In this document: positions 47,592-58,492 of the stretch, piece by piece
Position numbering within the stretch: the stretch's first letter is position 1
How the letters are laid out: every line of letters begins with the position of its first letter
From: Zygnema cylindricum
Taxonomy: Eukaryota; Streptophyta; Zygnematophyceae; Zygnematales; Zygnemataceae
DNA: 64,000 nt
Reading direction: 5' to 3'
NCBI GenBank assembly: GCA_037447655.1
Contig: JBBHKE010000813.1
Coordinates: forward strand, 248,001-312,000
Notes under the pieces: model-generated
What the model was told of the DNA's origin: nothing
Databases searched by the model: none
Seen by the model: the letters and a program-made list of their open reading frames with translations, nothing else
Position numbers and translations under genes: made by a program

Positions 47592-48175
47592 GCCTTCCCC
47601 CCACAGATTAGCGCCTAAATCTCGCCCCCTCTAAACCCCTCCTAGACCCCCCCCGGTCACGTAACCCCCCCCCCTGTCCCTCCCCTTTTCCCCCCCCTGT
47701 CCCTCCCCTTTTCCCCCCCCCTGTCCCTCCCTTTTTCCTCCCCCTGTCCCTCCCCTTTTCCCCCCCGTCCCTCCCCTTTTCCCCCCCCCTGTCCCTCCCC
47801 TTTTCCCCCCCTTGTCCCTCCCCTTCCCCCCCCCCTTTCCCTCCCCTTTTTCCCCCCCCTGTCCCTCCCCTTTTCCCCCCCTTGTCCCTCCCCTTTCCCC
47901 CCCCCTGTCCCTCCCCTTTCCCCCCCCCCCTGTCCCTCCCCTTCCCCCCCCCCTTGTCCCTCCCCTTTCCCCCCCCTGTCCCCCTGTCCCCCCCCCTTTC
48001 GTCTCTCCCCCCCCCCTTTTCTTCCCCCTGGCTGGCTGTGAGTCCCTGTTTGTGTCCCACGCTTTTCCCCTATCCCCCCTCTAAAGAGCACCCCCCCCCC
48101 CCCCAACCCCCCCCCTATCCCCCCTCTAAAGAACACACCCCCCCCCCCCCTATCCCCCCCCACCCCCCCCCTGTT
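46030..48175. repeat. 2.1-kb C/T-rich tract
   Basis: Mostly CCCTCC, CTCCCC and CCCCCTGTGTCC variants, with CA repeats at 47572-47590. Open frames of 250-335 codons on the plus strand and Gly/Arg/Glu frames on the minus strand are low-complexity shadows. The stretch at 46330-46441 is less repetitive and may be an exon on either strand. Confidence 0.9.
47660..48000. repeat. About 22-bp minisatellite, CCCCCTGTCCCTCCCCTTTT
   Basis: Roughly 15 copies in tandem, with variable C-run length. The complementary strand has regularly spaced G-runs. It is followed by poly-C blocks and two copies of CCCCTCTAAAGAxCAC (near 48077 and 48121). Confidence 0.92.
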
Positions 48176-48344
48176 GCAAGCCCGTCGCGCCCTGCGTTGC
48201 CTTCGCGGCCACATCGTGCGGCGGCAGGCGGCCGTCACGACACGTTGTTGTGTCTGTGTGCACACCTTTGTTGGCTGGATGACGTAACACCATTGTTATG
48301 ATGATGTTGCGGTGGTGGTGTGGTGATCAGCTGTTGATGATGTT

Positions 48345-48838
48345 GGTTTGGGATGATGTAGGTTGTGTGGATGATGTAGTTTGTGTGGATGATGTAGGTT
48401 GTGTGGATGATGTAGGTTGTGTGGATGATGTAGGTTGTGTGGATGATGTAGTTTGTGTGGATGATGTAGGTTGTGTGGATGATGTAGTTTGTGTGGATGA
48501 TGTAGGTTGTGTGGATGATGTAGTTTGTACGGATGATGTAGTTTGTACGGATGATGTAGGTTGTGTGAATGATGTAGGTTGTGTGGATGATGTAGTTTGT
48601 GTGGATGATGTAGGTTGTGTCGATGATGTAGTTTGTGTGGATGATGTAGTTTGTGTGGATGATGTAGGTTGTGTGGATGATGTAGTTTGTGTGGATGATG
48701 TAGTTTGTACAGATGATGTAGTTTGTACGGATGATGTAGGTTGTGTGGATGATGTAGTTTGTGTGGATGATGTAGGTTGTACGGATGATGTAGTTTGTAC
48801 GGATGATGTAGGTTGTGTGGATGATGTAGTTTGTGTTG
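48345..48838 (+). repeat. 18-bp codon-periodic minisatellite, GGATGATGTAGKTTGTGT
   Basis: About 27 copies with almost no length change. The plus-strand frame encodes alternating Val-Asp-Asp-Val-Val-Cys and Val-Asp-Asp-Val-Gly-Cys; some units have TACGGATG, giving Thr. An ATG-initiated frame runs 48298-48879 (193 codons). There is no signal peptide or recognised domain. It could be chance openness of an 18-bp repeat. Confidence 0.95.
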
Positions 48839-48879
48839 TTTTTAAGAAAGCTTTAGTCCTCTCTATGCCTCAGGTGTGA

Positions 48880-49315
48880 GGGAGAGAGTGTTGTTCAGGA
48901 CTTAAGTTATCTTTGGTTGAGTTCGGTTCAGTACTTACCAAAATTAGTGTGACAGTGAAGTTGGGAGTTCACGGTTCATTCACACTTGGGACACGCGTCG
49001 TCACTTGAGAGAAATGCGTGAGTATGTCCTCCGTGGACGTACGGAAATTCGGCAGGACCACGGGAATTCGTGAAGTCAATTCTACGGTCCCAAATCCTCT
49101 AATCGGACGGTTGACAGTCGAGGCATGACTAGATCACTATCGGCGAGACTAGATCACTATCACTTTACGTTGTCTGAACTTCGGTGTAAATATTTGGTAG
49201 AACAGAATTTTGTATGTAGTGAATTAGTTGTTTAGTGTTGAGAATGTGGTTTATGACATACCTTCAGTACACAGGTATACTCACAGTATTTGTTGTATTA
49301 GAATGTTAGATGTAG
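48880..49315. other. Spacer before the gypsy remnant
   Basis: No gene is seen. It contains a two-copy GACTAGATCACTATC repeat (49127 and 49148). It may be part of a decayed LTR or 5' leader. Confidence 0.4.
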
Positions 49316-51437
49316 GATTTTGTTTACAGGATGCAACAAAAGAAGGACACGTTAGATATTTTTGCCGGTCGGGTAATCTTTAAAGGTGTTCAAGGGGTGA
49401 ATCTATATTGGGGTTCTGACTGTCAAGGGGTCAGTCACTTGGGTTTATATCAACTTGGAGTCGGCACTATCTAGATTAGCTTCTTTTGGATCTGCATACT
49501 CTGAGGGCCAATGGAGGTCGCAGAGTTTCAAGTTTGGTAATAATCCGGGCCTCCTCCGCTTTTATTTGTGTTTCACCATCTGGGGGGAACTGTCCACATT
49601 TTCAGCCGACGTGGAGGGAAAGGCACCTATAGGAGCCGGGGGGAAGGATATTTATAATGACCCCGATTCCCTACAATCCATACAACGTGGATCTCTTTTT
49701 CCCCACTTCTGTGGAGTTCAATTGTCCCGAGTTCAAACCTGTATGGCGGCGTATGACTGGGACAGAGGTATTCTCCTCCGAAAATGGGCGGACCGGACGA
49801 GGAAAGTGGTTCCTCCTCCCTCCGATCGAGAAACTCTGATTGCCCGTCTCCTTCAGCAATGTGGACATTTAGGGCAAAAACGGACCACATTTCTGGTCCT
49901 TAGATCCTATTGGTGGCATGGGTTGCGGGCTCAGGTCAACCGAATTGTACACACTTGTTCTTCCTGCGACTTTGTAAAAGCAGCTTTCGACAAAAAGGGC
50001 GAAACCGAGCTGCATTCTTTGCCCATCCAGGGAATGTTTTATCGATGGTCTCTAGATCTCTTAGGCCTCTGCCGACCACCCGACGGGGGAATCGCTTCGT
50101 GCTTGTAATGATCAAACATTTTTCCAAATAGATAGAATTGGTGGTTTTGCCGCTGAAGGAATCAAAGTTCATTGCAGATGCCTTTTTGCAGAGAGTGTTG
50201 TCTCAATTTGGAGCGCCCGCGGAGGTTTTGACCAACCAAGGCTCTGAATTTGCTGGAGAATTTTCCATCCTCTTTGAGAAATGCCCCATTGACCATCGGC
50301 TAACCAGTCGGGACCATCCACAAGCCGACGGATTGGCCGAAAGGTGCGTCCAAACAGTGAAGCGGTCACTGCGGAAATATGCGGTCGAAGAAGATCTGGG
50401 GGAGTAGGACCGAAGGGTTCCTTGGATTGCCATGAGATACAAGTTCAGCCGACAAGCTTCCCTCCACTCCTACAGCCGTTAGTTCATCCTATTTGGACGA
50501 CATCCCATCCTCCCCGGAGACGCCTCGGCCCGAGCGGTGGTTATTTCGGAAATGGATGACTAGGGGACTGTCCAAAAATTGATCTCTGAAAGAGCTAAAG
50601 TGTTCCACCGTGAGATACCTCTTGCCATGGGAAATTTAGAGTCCGCTCAACACCGGGATCAGTTGTGGTATTCCCAACGACGGAGCGGGAATTATGTGCC
50701 CAGACAGCGAAGGTTTATGCCTGGGGATTTTGTATACAGGATGCAACAAAAGAAGGACACGTTAGATATTTCTGCCGGTCGGGTAATCTTAAAAGTGGTT
50801 GAAGTTTCTAACAAGGGGGTTCTTACTTTGGAGGGGAAAGATCGCCGAAGAATTAAAGAAAACCAAATCAATGTTGCTCTTTGCTATCTTCGAGGACTGG
50901 AGGACAAACCAACTTTCCATTTGACTTATTTCGCTGACCCTCCTTCCTGCTCCACCCCCTATGATCTGTCCTCCCCGCTTGACCACATTTTGGTATATAC
51001 CACTATGCGCTGGGATTTTGTATAAAGGATGCAACAAAAGAAGGACACATTAGAGATTTCTGCTGGTCGGGTAATCTTAAAAATGGTTAAAGTTTCTAAC
51101 AAAGGGGTTCTTACTTTGGAGGGGAAAGATGGCCAAAAAATTAAAGAGAACCAAATCAATGTTGCTCTTTGCCATCTTCAAGGACTAGAGGATGAACCCA
51201 CTTTCCATTTGACTTATTTCGCCGACCCTCCTTCGTGCTCCACCTTCTGTGATCTGTCCTCCTCGCTTGACCACATTTTGGTATGCAACAACTGCAGCCA
51301 GTGCTGGCATCTTTCATGTCTTCCCTCCTCCTAGTAGCCAAGCCCTCAGCCCCCAATCACCTGGTTCTGCGGGAGCTGCGAATTGGGCGGATAACAATTT
51401 AATTCTTAGTCACGATTGACTAAGAAGGGGGGGAAAT
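49316..51437 (+). pseudogene. Degraded Ty3/gypsy retrotransposon: integrase, C-terminal domain, PHD-like motif
   Basis: The zinc-binding HHCC part (CGHLGQKRTTF, YWWHGLR, HTCSSCD) lies at 49855-49990. The integrase core follows with its first Asp (RWSLDLLG, about 50046), a changed second site (TNQGSEF, Asn for Asp, about 50235) and the Glu (GLAERCVQ, about 50333). Frameshifts near 50090 and stops near 50131 and 50405 kill it. A 96-codon C-terminal unit is duplicated in tandem (50724-51011 and 51012-51299), with a further fragment at 49316-49400. The second unit runs into CNNCSQCWHLSC and ITWFCGSC, a PHD-finger pattern broken by two stops. A polypurine tract (51422-51436) precedes an LTR start at 51438. 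Confidence 0.82.
50724..51299 (+). repeat. Tandem duplication of a 288-bp coding unit in the gypsy element
   Basis: GGGATTTTGTATA(C/A)AGGATGC begins both units at 50724 and 51012. The copies are about 90% alike and in the same frame. The first unit ends where the PHD-like motif should begin. Confidence 0.92.
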
Positions 51438-51720
51438 TGAGCCTTATCGGCCCGATTACCTCCAAGGCCACCCTTTTTCCGGTCATATGGGAAAAAGGAG
51501 GGGAGGTGGGGTATTTTTTCTTCTTCCCAACCTTGCATTTCTCGGCTTGCCCCATTCTTTGCAATGCCTTGCATGCATGTCTCCGGGAGGTATGGAAGGG
51601 CAAAAATGGGCATTATCACTGTCATGGGAAGCACCCGCATTTTGGGGTTATTGGCAAGACTCCAATGCAAACCATTTAAGCTACCAGCTTCATTTTTTAT
51701 AATGCCCCAGGCACGCTCGA
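51438..51720 (+). mobile_element. LTR start of the gypsy element, copy 1
   Basis: Begins TGAGCCTTATCGG directly after the polypurine tract. The segment 51440-51720 is repeated directly at 52954-53234 (for example CCTTTTTCCGGTCATATGGG and GCATGCATGTCTCCGGGAGG). The full LTR end was not determined. Confidence 0.7.
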
Positions 51721-52953
51721 TAGTTGTCAAGCTCGTGGGTGTTTTCGGCACACCTTTATTTACCCAAGATCTTCGGGACCCTTTCTACCAGTACCGGCAT
51801 CAGCGTACGGCGGAGGAAGTACACGGAACCGAACCAGATCAAGGGATTTCCTGAACTGAACGCAACGCACTTTATTTTGCGCCTAACGGATTTCCTGAAC
51901 TGAACGGAACGCACTTTATTTCTCGCCTAGCGGAGGCCGAAAAGCCAAGTTATTCCTCTTCAGAGATTTCAGTTCTGTTACATGCAGCCGTTGCCACTTG
52001 ACCTTTTGGGGGTCATATTGTGGAACGCCACGTAACTCTTCGGATAGTGATTTAGATTTGGTTGTCTTATGTCAGTAGGAATTTAGTTTAGGTCCAACTG
52101 ACTATTATTCCATTAATTATATTAGGTCAAAATCTAGCGTATAGGCGTCATTTTCAGTACTTTGTCTTATTGAAGAGGAACAAACTTTGACTTTCAGCCA
52201 AAAATTTAGCCGTGACTGGATGCACAACTTTTTGCCTTAAGCGTAGTTCAGTTTAATTTGTCTTTTGTCAGTTCGATAGCATTTGCTTCTCGCTGATTGG
52301 TTCCTTGTATTGCTTTGACTTTATGGACCAGAGTGGACAAACTTGGTTCTATAAGGCGCTCGGTAGCGAAGGAGACAGGTTGCTTTTCAGTACTGTCTCG
52401 TGTGAAAAACCTCAGAGAAATACCAAACAAACCTTTTTTTGGAGAATCTTTGTTGTGCGTGATTGCTTGACTCTATTGCCATCTTGGTTTGGATTTGTCT
52501 TGTTCGGAGATCGTAGTTCGGGCGAGTAGTTGGCTCTATCAATCTTTTTAGGCGATCTTGACTTTTTGCTATTGAAACCGAGAAGAGTCCAGTCAGTTCC
52601 AATTTGCGGAAACCAAGTGGTGAAGGAGAATCGTATCGGTCTTCGGTACCACTGGGAGATATTTCGTCTTCCTTTGGTGGCATCTTGGCTTTCTAGGGTA
52701 TGTTGAGCTTGCTTTGGCATAATTCTTCATTCTATCTTTTATCCCATTTTTTGGGTCAAGGTGATATTATTAAATCTGAAACAACCAATTATTTATATTT
52801 TTATTATTTTCGCGTGGAAGTTCATTTGCCCTCCGCCGGTAGTTCTCTTTGGATTTTGCTGTGTTCCCTCCGGAACCGGTATCTCGCATCTAGGGTATTA
52901 AAACAGTGGGTTTCGAGGGTACAAAAGGAGACTTCTAGTGGATCAGCAAATTT
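51721..52953. other. Sequence between the LTR repeats
   Basis: Probably LTR or LTR-flanking DNA. It contains a 44-bp tandem duplication (51842-51931, GGATTTCCTGAACTGAACG). No recognisable gene. Confidence 0.45.
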
Positions 52954-53234
52954 GGCCTTATCGGCCTGATTACCTCCACGGCCACCCTTTTTCCGGTCAT
53001 ATGGGAAAAGGGAGGGGAGGTGGGGTATCTTCTCTTCTTCCCAACCTTGCATTTCTCAGCTTGCCCCATTCTCTGCAATGTCTTGCATGCATGTCTCCGG
53101 GAGGTATGGGAGGGCAAAAATGGGCATTATCACTCTCATAGGAAGCACCCGCATTTTGGGGTTATTGGTAGGACTCCAATGCTAACCATTTAATCTACCA
53201 GCTCCATTCTTTATAATGCCCCAGGCACGCTCGA
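52954..53234 (+). mobile_element. LTR fragment, copy 2
   Basis: About 90% similar to 51440-51720. No polypurine tract precedes it, and it ends directly against copia-derived sequence, so it is a truncated or rearranged LTR. Confidence 0.75.
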
Positions 53235-53239
53235 CATAG

Positions 53240-53535
53240 TTGATGTGGGTTAAATCTCTGCTTAGTGAGCTATGTCATCTCAAAAGTGGTGTGACAAAAA
53301 TATTTTGTGATAATCAGGCAGCAATTGCGATTGCCACCAATCCCAAACATCACTACAAAGCAAAAGCATGGATATTAGACTCAGTTTGGTTAGAGAGAAA
53401 GTAGAAAACAAAATCATTAGTTTAGAGTTTCAATCAGATACTGAGATGGTAGCAGATATGATGACCAAACCAATACCTTCCCCTAAATTAATTTTTTGCA
53501 GGGAGAAGTGTGGTCTTCAATTTAAAAGTGACTAG
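53240..53535 (+). pseudogene. Ty1/copia RNase H fragment
   Basis: KIFCDNQAAIAIATNP (from about 53290) and, after a frameshift near 53365, MDIRLSLVREKVEN, MVADMMTKPIPSP and a TAG stop match the C-terminal RNase H region of copia pol. There is no upstream integrase or reverse transcriptase. Confidence 0.85.
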
Positions 53536-55430
53536 AAAATAAGAGAGTTATAAAAATTAATGATTTCTTGTTAAGTATTTTCTAGGTCAGAAATTGTAAA
53601 AATAAAAGGCAGATAAAGTAGAGGTTGCTTGCCTCTAACTCCTCTCTCATGTCCCCACACTTGCCGCAGTCACTGAAGACTAGAGAGGGAGTTAGAGTCA
53701 TGGCTTCCTAGGTTGTCCAAAAAAACAGGGAGCATGACTTTGGTAGAGTTACCAAAAAGGCTTAACAGACTTAGGATTTGATCGTGGTACCTACTATCCG
53801 TCAGAGTAGCTTGTAGCCGTTAGCGTGGTCCTATATCTTATGAACTGTGTTGAGATATATATGGTTCGATAACTATTTAAGGAGATACCTTTGGAGAATT
53901 TCATTTAACTGAGCGAATAGACTTTTAGCACATAGACAAAGTTATACACATAGAACTGATGAAGGGTACCGCACGAAACAAATATACTGCACATTTGTTT
54001 CGACGGCTCATATTAGAAGCCGGTTTGATTAATCGGTCACGTGGAAAGCCGATATCGCGGAATGGGCACTTTGGCTGTTTTCGGTCACAGCCACACCAAG
54101 TGACACGTGGTACTATCTCATTGGCTTGCGGCATTTTCGGAGAGCACCAGAACAAGTCCGGATGAGACAGGCGTCAATACTTTAGCCATGCCGTACGATG
54201 GTCGTATAAAAAGTACTCTAGCACCGGTACCTTTCTATACTGTACAGTGATATCATTGGTACGGTACTCTAGTAGTATAGGGTTTAGAGAGAGGTTTAGG
54301 ACTTAGAAAAATCCTCAGGTAGCGGCCTCTCTCTCAAAGAGGTTTTATATAAAAAGGTCATCTTCACCCCTCATAACTTACTGCTCATGGGAGCAAATTA
54401 TCTGATTCTTTTTATGGCAGACTTAGGGGACTCTTGCCTTCATTCGGTTGAAGTCAGGTCAATCATTTGTTTGTCAGGGTGGTAGACATTCTGGGTCAAA
54501 AACAAGTGGGTCAAGGCTATCCTAGAGGCTTCGCGTGAGCTGCCTACTCTGAGGACCCATGGAGGCCTCAGAGTTGCACAACATTTACATAAAAAATTGA
54601 GCCGCAATACTTTGGATAATGAGCATACATGTCAAGAGGGCAACCAACGAAAATCATAAAACTTAGCACACGAAATATACATTCAAAAATACTACCGAAA
54701 TGACAGAAATACTCTCTCAACGTTATTTCGTCACCTATTTTTGTTAGCGCACATTTGTAACACCATTTCTGGCAACGCGCATTCCTCACGCGAAAAAAAC
54801 AGGAACCTGAAAAATATGAGTTGGTCTATGACAAGGCGTCTACAAAGAGTACAAAAATTGTGTCGTACAATGACTTGGTCCGTGCGTACATGGTACGCAA
54901 ATGAAGTTTTCAAGTTAAAGATGGTTGGTGTGAAAGAAAATTGAAGATTTTCAATAACAAGTCTTTATTTACGTGGTACCACAACTTTTCGAACACGTGG
55001 ATTACAAACTCTGCGCGATAGAACATTGTTCAAGATGCAGCATCTTGTAATGTTGCCCATTTAATTACAGCATTTCATGATGAACCTTCACCCTTAGCCG
55101 CAAAATTGAAATCTTATTGCGAATCGTAAATATTGTGGCTTGATTTGGCTGCGCGTGACGACGTGCATTTTTTTCATTTAGTTTCATTGATATTTTTACG
55201 CAGGTCGGTTTTATTATAGTGTACGAAGCTTATTTCGTTTTGTGCGGATCAATTTATCCATACAAGACTTCTAGTATTCTAGTTTTGAGAGGGTTTCATT
55301 TCGCGTCGTTATTCAATCAGCGTCTAAAGGTGAGATTGCATTACACAAAAAATGGGATTGTTAACTAGACGTCGTACGTTTTGGTACATTTTCATACCAT
55401 TTTTTTTTTGTCAGGCGAAACATGTTTATT
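53536..55430. other. Probable retroelement remnants and spacer
   Basis: A TTTTATATAAAAAGG TATA-like sequence at about 54344, a block CTACTCTGAGG near 54546 that resembles 49497-49525 beside the gypsy remnant, and no intact coding frame. It is likely LTR or leader debris. Confidence 0.4.
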
Positions 55431-55439
55431 GGATAGCAA

Positions 55440-55850
55440 CCAAGATTCTCCAATATTATAGGCGTAATTATTGCCGTTAGATGTTTCACTTTTTAAGATC
55501 CACGAAGCAATTGCATAAATCATCTATTGTGAAGAAACTCTTCTCGCGAGGAGAGTTGCTTTACACTGGTCGTATACCATTGGAACACGTGAAAAAGCAA
55601 AAAAATATCCACTTCGAACAGGATATCACAGACCTACACCTTGTACAGGTCATGTGCCTCCTGCCACGCTGGATGCAAGTCAACCGAAGTTATCCTCGTA
55701 CGTTGCGCCTGACATCCACCGACCTTCAAAGTTTGTCGCGTCGTTTTGCCATTCTGTTTCGAATTTTTGATTTCAATTTTCAAAATTAAAATCTAGCAAC
55801 AAACTTTCCATATAAATCATTAACTACCTCCGCTGGTACAAATACTACGT
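55440..55850 (-). repeat. Dispersed repeat R1, copy 2
   Basis: Inverse partner of 1380-1800. It contains a 102-codon open frame (55481-55789) without recognisable domains. Confidence 0.7.
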
Positions 55851-55899
55851 TCAAGTTTTCCGTTTGAAAAATATTTGTAGATTTTATTAATGTGAACAC

Positions 55900-56121
55900 T
55901 GCACCGTGTATCACTATTAGAGTTAATAATTTTTTCGCCAATTTAAAATTGCTTTTCTCCGTGCATATTTGTTAGATTCTTAATTTGAGACTGCCAATCG
56001 AAAGGTGAGAATCTTATCTTTCAATCGCAACCGTCGGATCCACAATCCGACAAGTGTGTACGGAGAAAAAAGGTTTTAAGCGGCGAAAAAAACATTAACC
56101 CTAATAGCGATTCACGGTGTA
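55900..56121. mobile_element. Fold-back MITE family A
   Basis: TGCACCGTGTATCACTATTA to TAATAGCGATTCACGGTGTA, with near-complete inverted symmetry. CGACAAGTGTGTACGGAGAA marks the right arm. Confidence 0.88.
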
Positions 56122-57402
56122 GCCTACGTGGCACCAATCATAAGTGCGAAAGGTTGTTAAGTGGCCCAACAAAATGGAGCGAACGACCACTTAACCTTTT
56201 CAATGGAGATGTCCGTTCGTTTACCGCCTAATGGAATCGAGGCATAAGTTCAATGTAACGCTTCGCGATTAAATTTCAGTTTTGCGGCTAAGCTAAAAGC
56301 CAACATGTGCTCTCAAAGTGGAGCTCACGTAAAGGCAAAAAGTGATTGTGCGCAACACATTTATTTACATGTGGTTGCCGCAGTTTTGTTACCGTAAACC
56401 TTAGCCGGTCGTGTGAATTGTTGATTTTATTATGACGGTCGACGTTCACAAGCACCACAAAATTTGAACCGGTTGTTACAATATTTTGAAAGTCAAAAAT
56501 GTTCAACTGATTCACCGTCAAATTTAAACCCAACGGTACTTAACTTGTACCAATTTGTACTTATAATGTACAACTTTTGACAAGGTGACGTAATTGATTG
56601 CGCTCAACCAAAATAATCACTACGATGATCAATTCCTTAATTTTTTTGCCACTTAAAACATCTTTATCCGTACACACTTGTCCGATTTTCAATTTGAGAC
56701 CGCGAATCGTAAGCCTTTCAATCGCAACTGTCAGATCCATGATCCGACAAGTGTGTACGGATAAAAGATGTTTTAAGCGGCAAAAAAACAAACCGTACTT
56801 GTCATGATTGTTGGGCTCTAGAGCAGATGGAAACGATTGCCACAAAGGTTTGTCCAACTTCTCATATTGTAGAATGTTAAAAGTGACACCATGCAAGAAG
56901 ACTCATCAAATTAGGCGTGAAATAAATAACCACAAAATTCAAAAGCAAAATTGTTAAAAAAAAGGAAAAAAAAACGACATTGTTCGATTTGATCGATTTT
57001 AAAAAGCGCTTGGTTCGGTTTGATCACGCCAAACCCGTTCGCAGCCAATGTACGGATATGATAGATATGAATTACAAAGCTACAACATTAAAAGTACATC
57101 AAAGACAGCCTTCTGGAGCACGCAATAAGTAGGAGAGCATGTAAAATTTGACGACACTGTCATTTCAAGACCTCTTGAGGTAAGTTTAGCATTTGAAAGG
57201 AATTCTGATGGTTTAGCGGTTTGAACTGGCTCGGTTCGGCATAGTATAACGGTTTGGTTTGGCTTGCGAATCTCCTTACGGGTTTGAATCTTAGCCCCTC
57301 GGTTTGGCCCACACCTGAACCGAACCGGGATTTACGGAACCGGGTACGAAGTGTTGGGTACAGGTACAATCTTAACGGTCGCAATGATACGTGTCTCCCT
57401 CT
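56122..57402. other. Spacer, no gene supported
   Basis: Apart from the fold-back element at 56637-56793, I see only short open frames and AT-rich sequence. Confidence 0.45.
56637..56793. mobile_element. Short fold-back element related to MITE family A
   Basis: Arms GCCACTTAAAACATCTTTAT and ATAAAAGATGTTTTAAGCGG with TCCGTACACACTTGTCCG inside. The outer TACACCGTG ends are missing. Confidence 0.7.
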
Positions 57403-58468
57403 TAGTGTTGGGTATCGAGGACCACTTGCCGATATTCGATATGTATCTAATTTCACTTACCCGATAATCGATATATTGCTTCAATATATCAAGGAGTTAT
57501 ATCGCGATATTTTGCAAATATATCGAGCCGATATGCTGATATATCTTAGCTTTTTCTGTTGTTTTTTATAAATATTCGTAGGTGTTTGCGTCCCCGTACA
57601 GTTCTCATCCCTCAACTGGTTTGCAATTTTTAATGAATTTTCCCGCATCCCTAAACTGATCTGCACTTTTTAATGAATTTTCCATGTCTACTGTTTCCAT
57701 ATCTGAAAACAGTTGAGTGTCATCTTCCTTTACCCCTCCCATGTTGCCTCCTTTCTCTTGGGAATCCATGGAGAAATAAAAATGTAACCTTTCTATACTA
57801 CTACTTGCTGAAAATGGTTAAGCATCAATGTAATGTTTCTTGCCTGCAAATTGGTTAGTCTTCCTGGCTGAAACGAACAGTCTGCAAAAAAAAACTTGTC
57901 ATATTTGACCAAATTAGTGTGATATTTTCGTTTGAAATTTTTAAGTTCTGTACGTAAATAACTAAATACGTACTAATTATGTAAGCTACTATTTTTTCTT
58001 CGGTTACATGTTGCGCCGTCTACATTGAAGTTACGTAACAAAATTCACGTCATACGTGGCGTATCAGACATTTTTTCGTTTTCGATAAAATACTATATTA
58101 TATAAGTATTAAATTGAAAAACTACACCGTCGATCGTATTTAGCGTCTATGTTTTTTTCGCCACTGAAAACATCTTATCTCCGTACACATTTGTCCATTT
58201 TTCAATTTAAGACCGCCATTCGTAAGCTGAGAATACAACCTTTCAATCGCAACCGTCAGATCCTCAATCCGACATGTATGTACGGAGAAAAAATGTTTTA
58301 AGAGAAAAAAACATACACGCTAAATACGATCGACGGTGTACTATATATTGCGAAATACATAATTATATTGGTCCCGGTACGATATATCGAGACCTCTGAC
58401 CGATCGATATCCGATATATTTGATATTGAAATTATCGGGATATGATTTTTACCCGATACCCAACATTA
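57403..58468. mobile_element. hAT-like element, family I, long copy with nested MITE
   Basis: TAGTGTTGGGTATCGAGG to ACCCGATACCCAACATTA, flanked by CTCCCTCT (57395-57402) and CTCCCTTT (58469-58476), 7 of 8 matching. It is longer than other copies partly because of the MITE at 58123-58340. No transposase is seen. Confidence 0.85.
58123..58340. mobile_element. Fold-back MITE family A nested in a hAT element
   Basis: TACACCGTCGATCGTATTTA to TAAATACGATCGACGGTGTA. The two ends are perfect complements for 20 bases, so this copy is young. Confidence 0.92.
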
Positions 58469-58492
58469 CTCCCTTTAGTCCTGAACCCGGGA

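Noticed and set aside
46604-47634. Pro/Ser/Leu-rich frames of 256-335 codons (extensin-like appearance)
   Set aside because: Three overlapping frames are open together in C/T-rich repeat DNA, and no extensin SPPPP periodicity or signal peptide is present.
47657-48265. Gly/Arg/Lys-rich minus-strand frames
   Set aside because: Complement of the 22-bp C-rich minisatellite.
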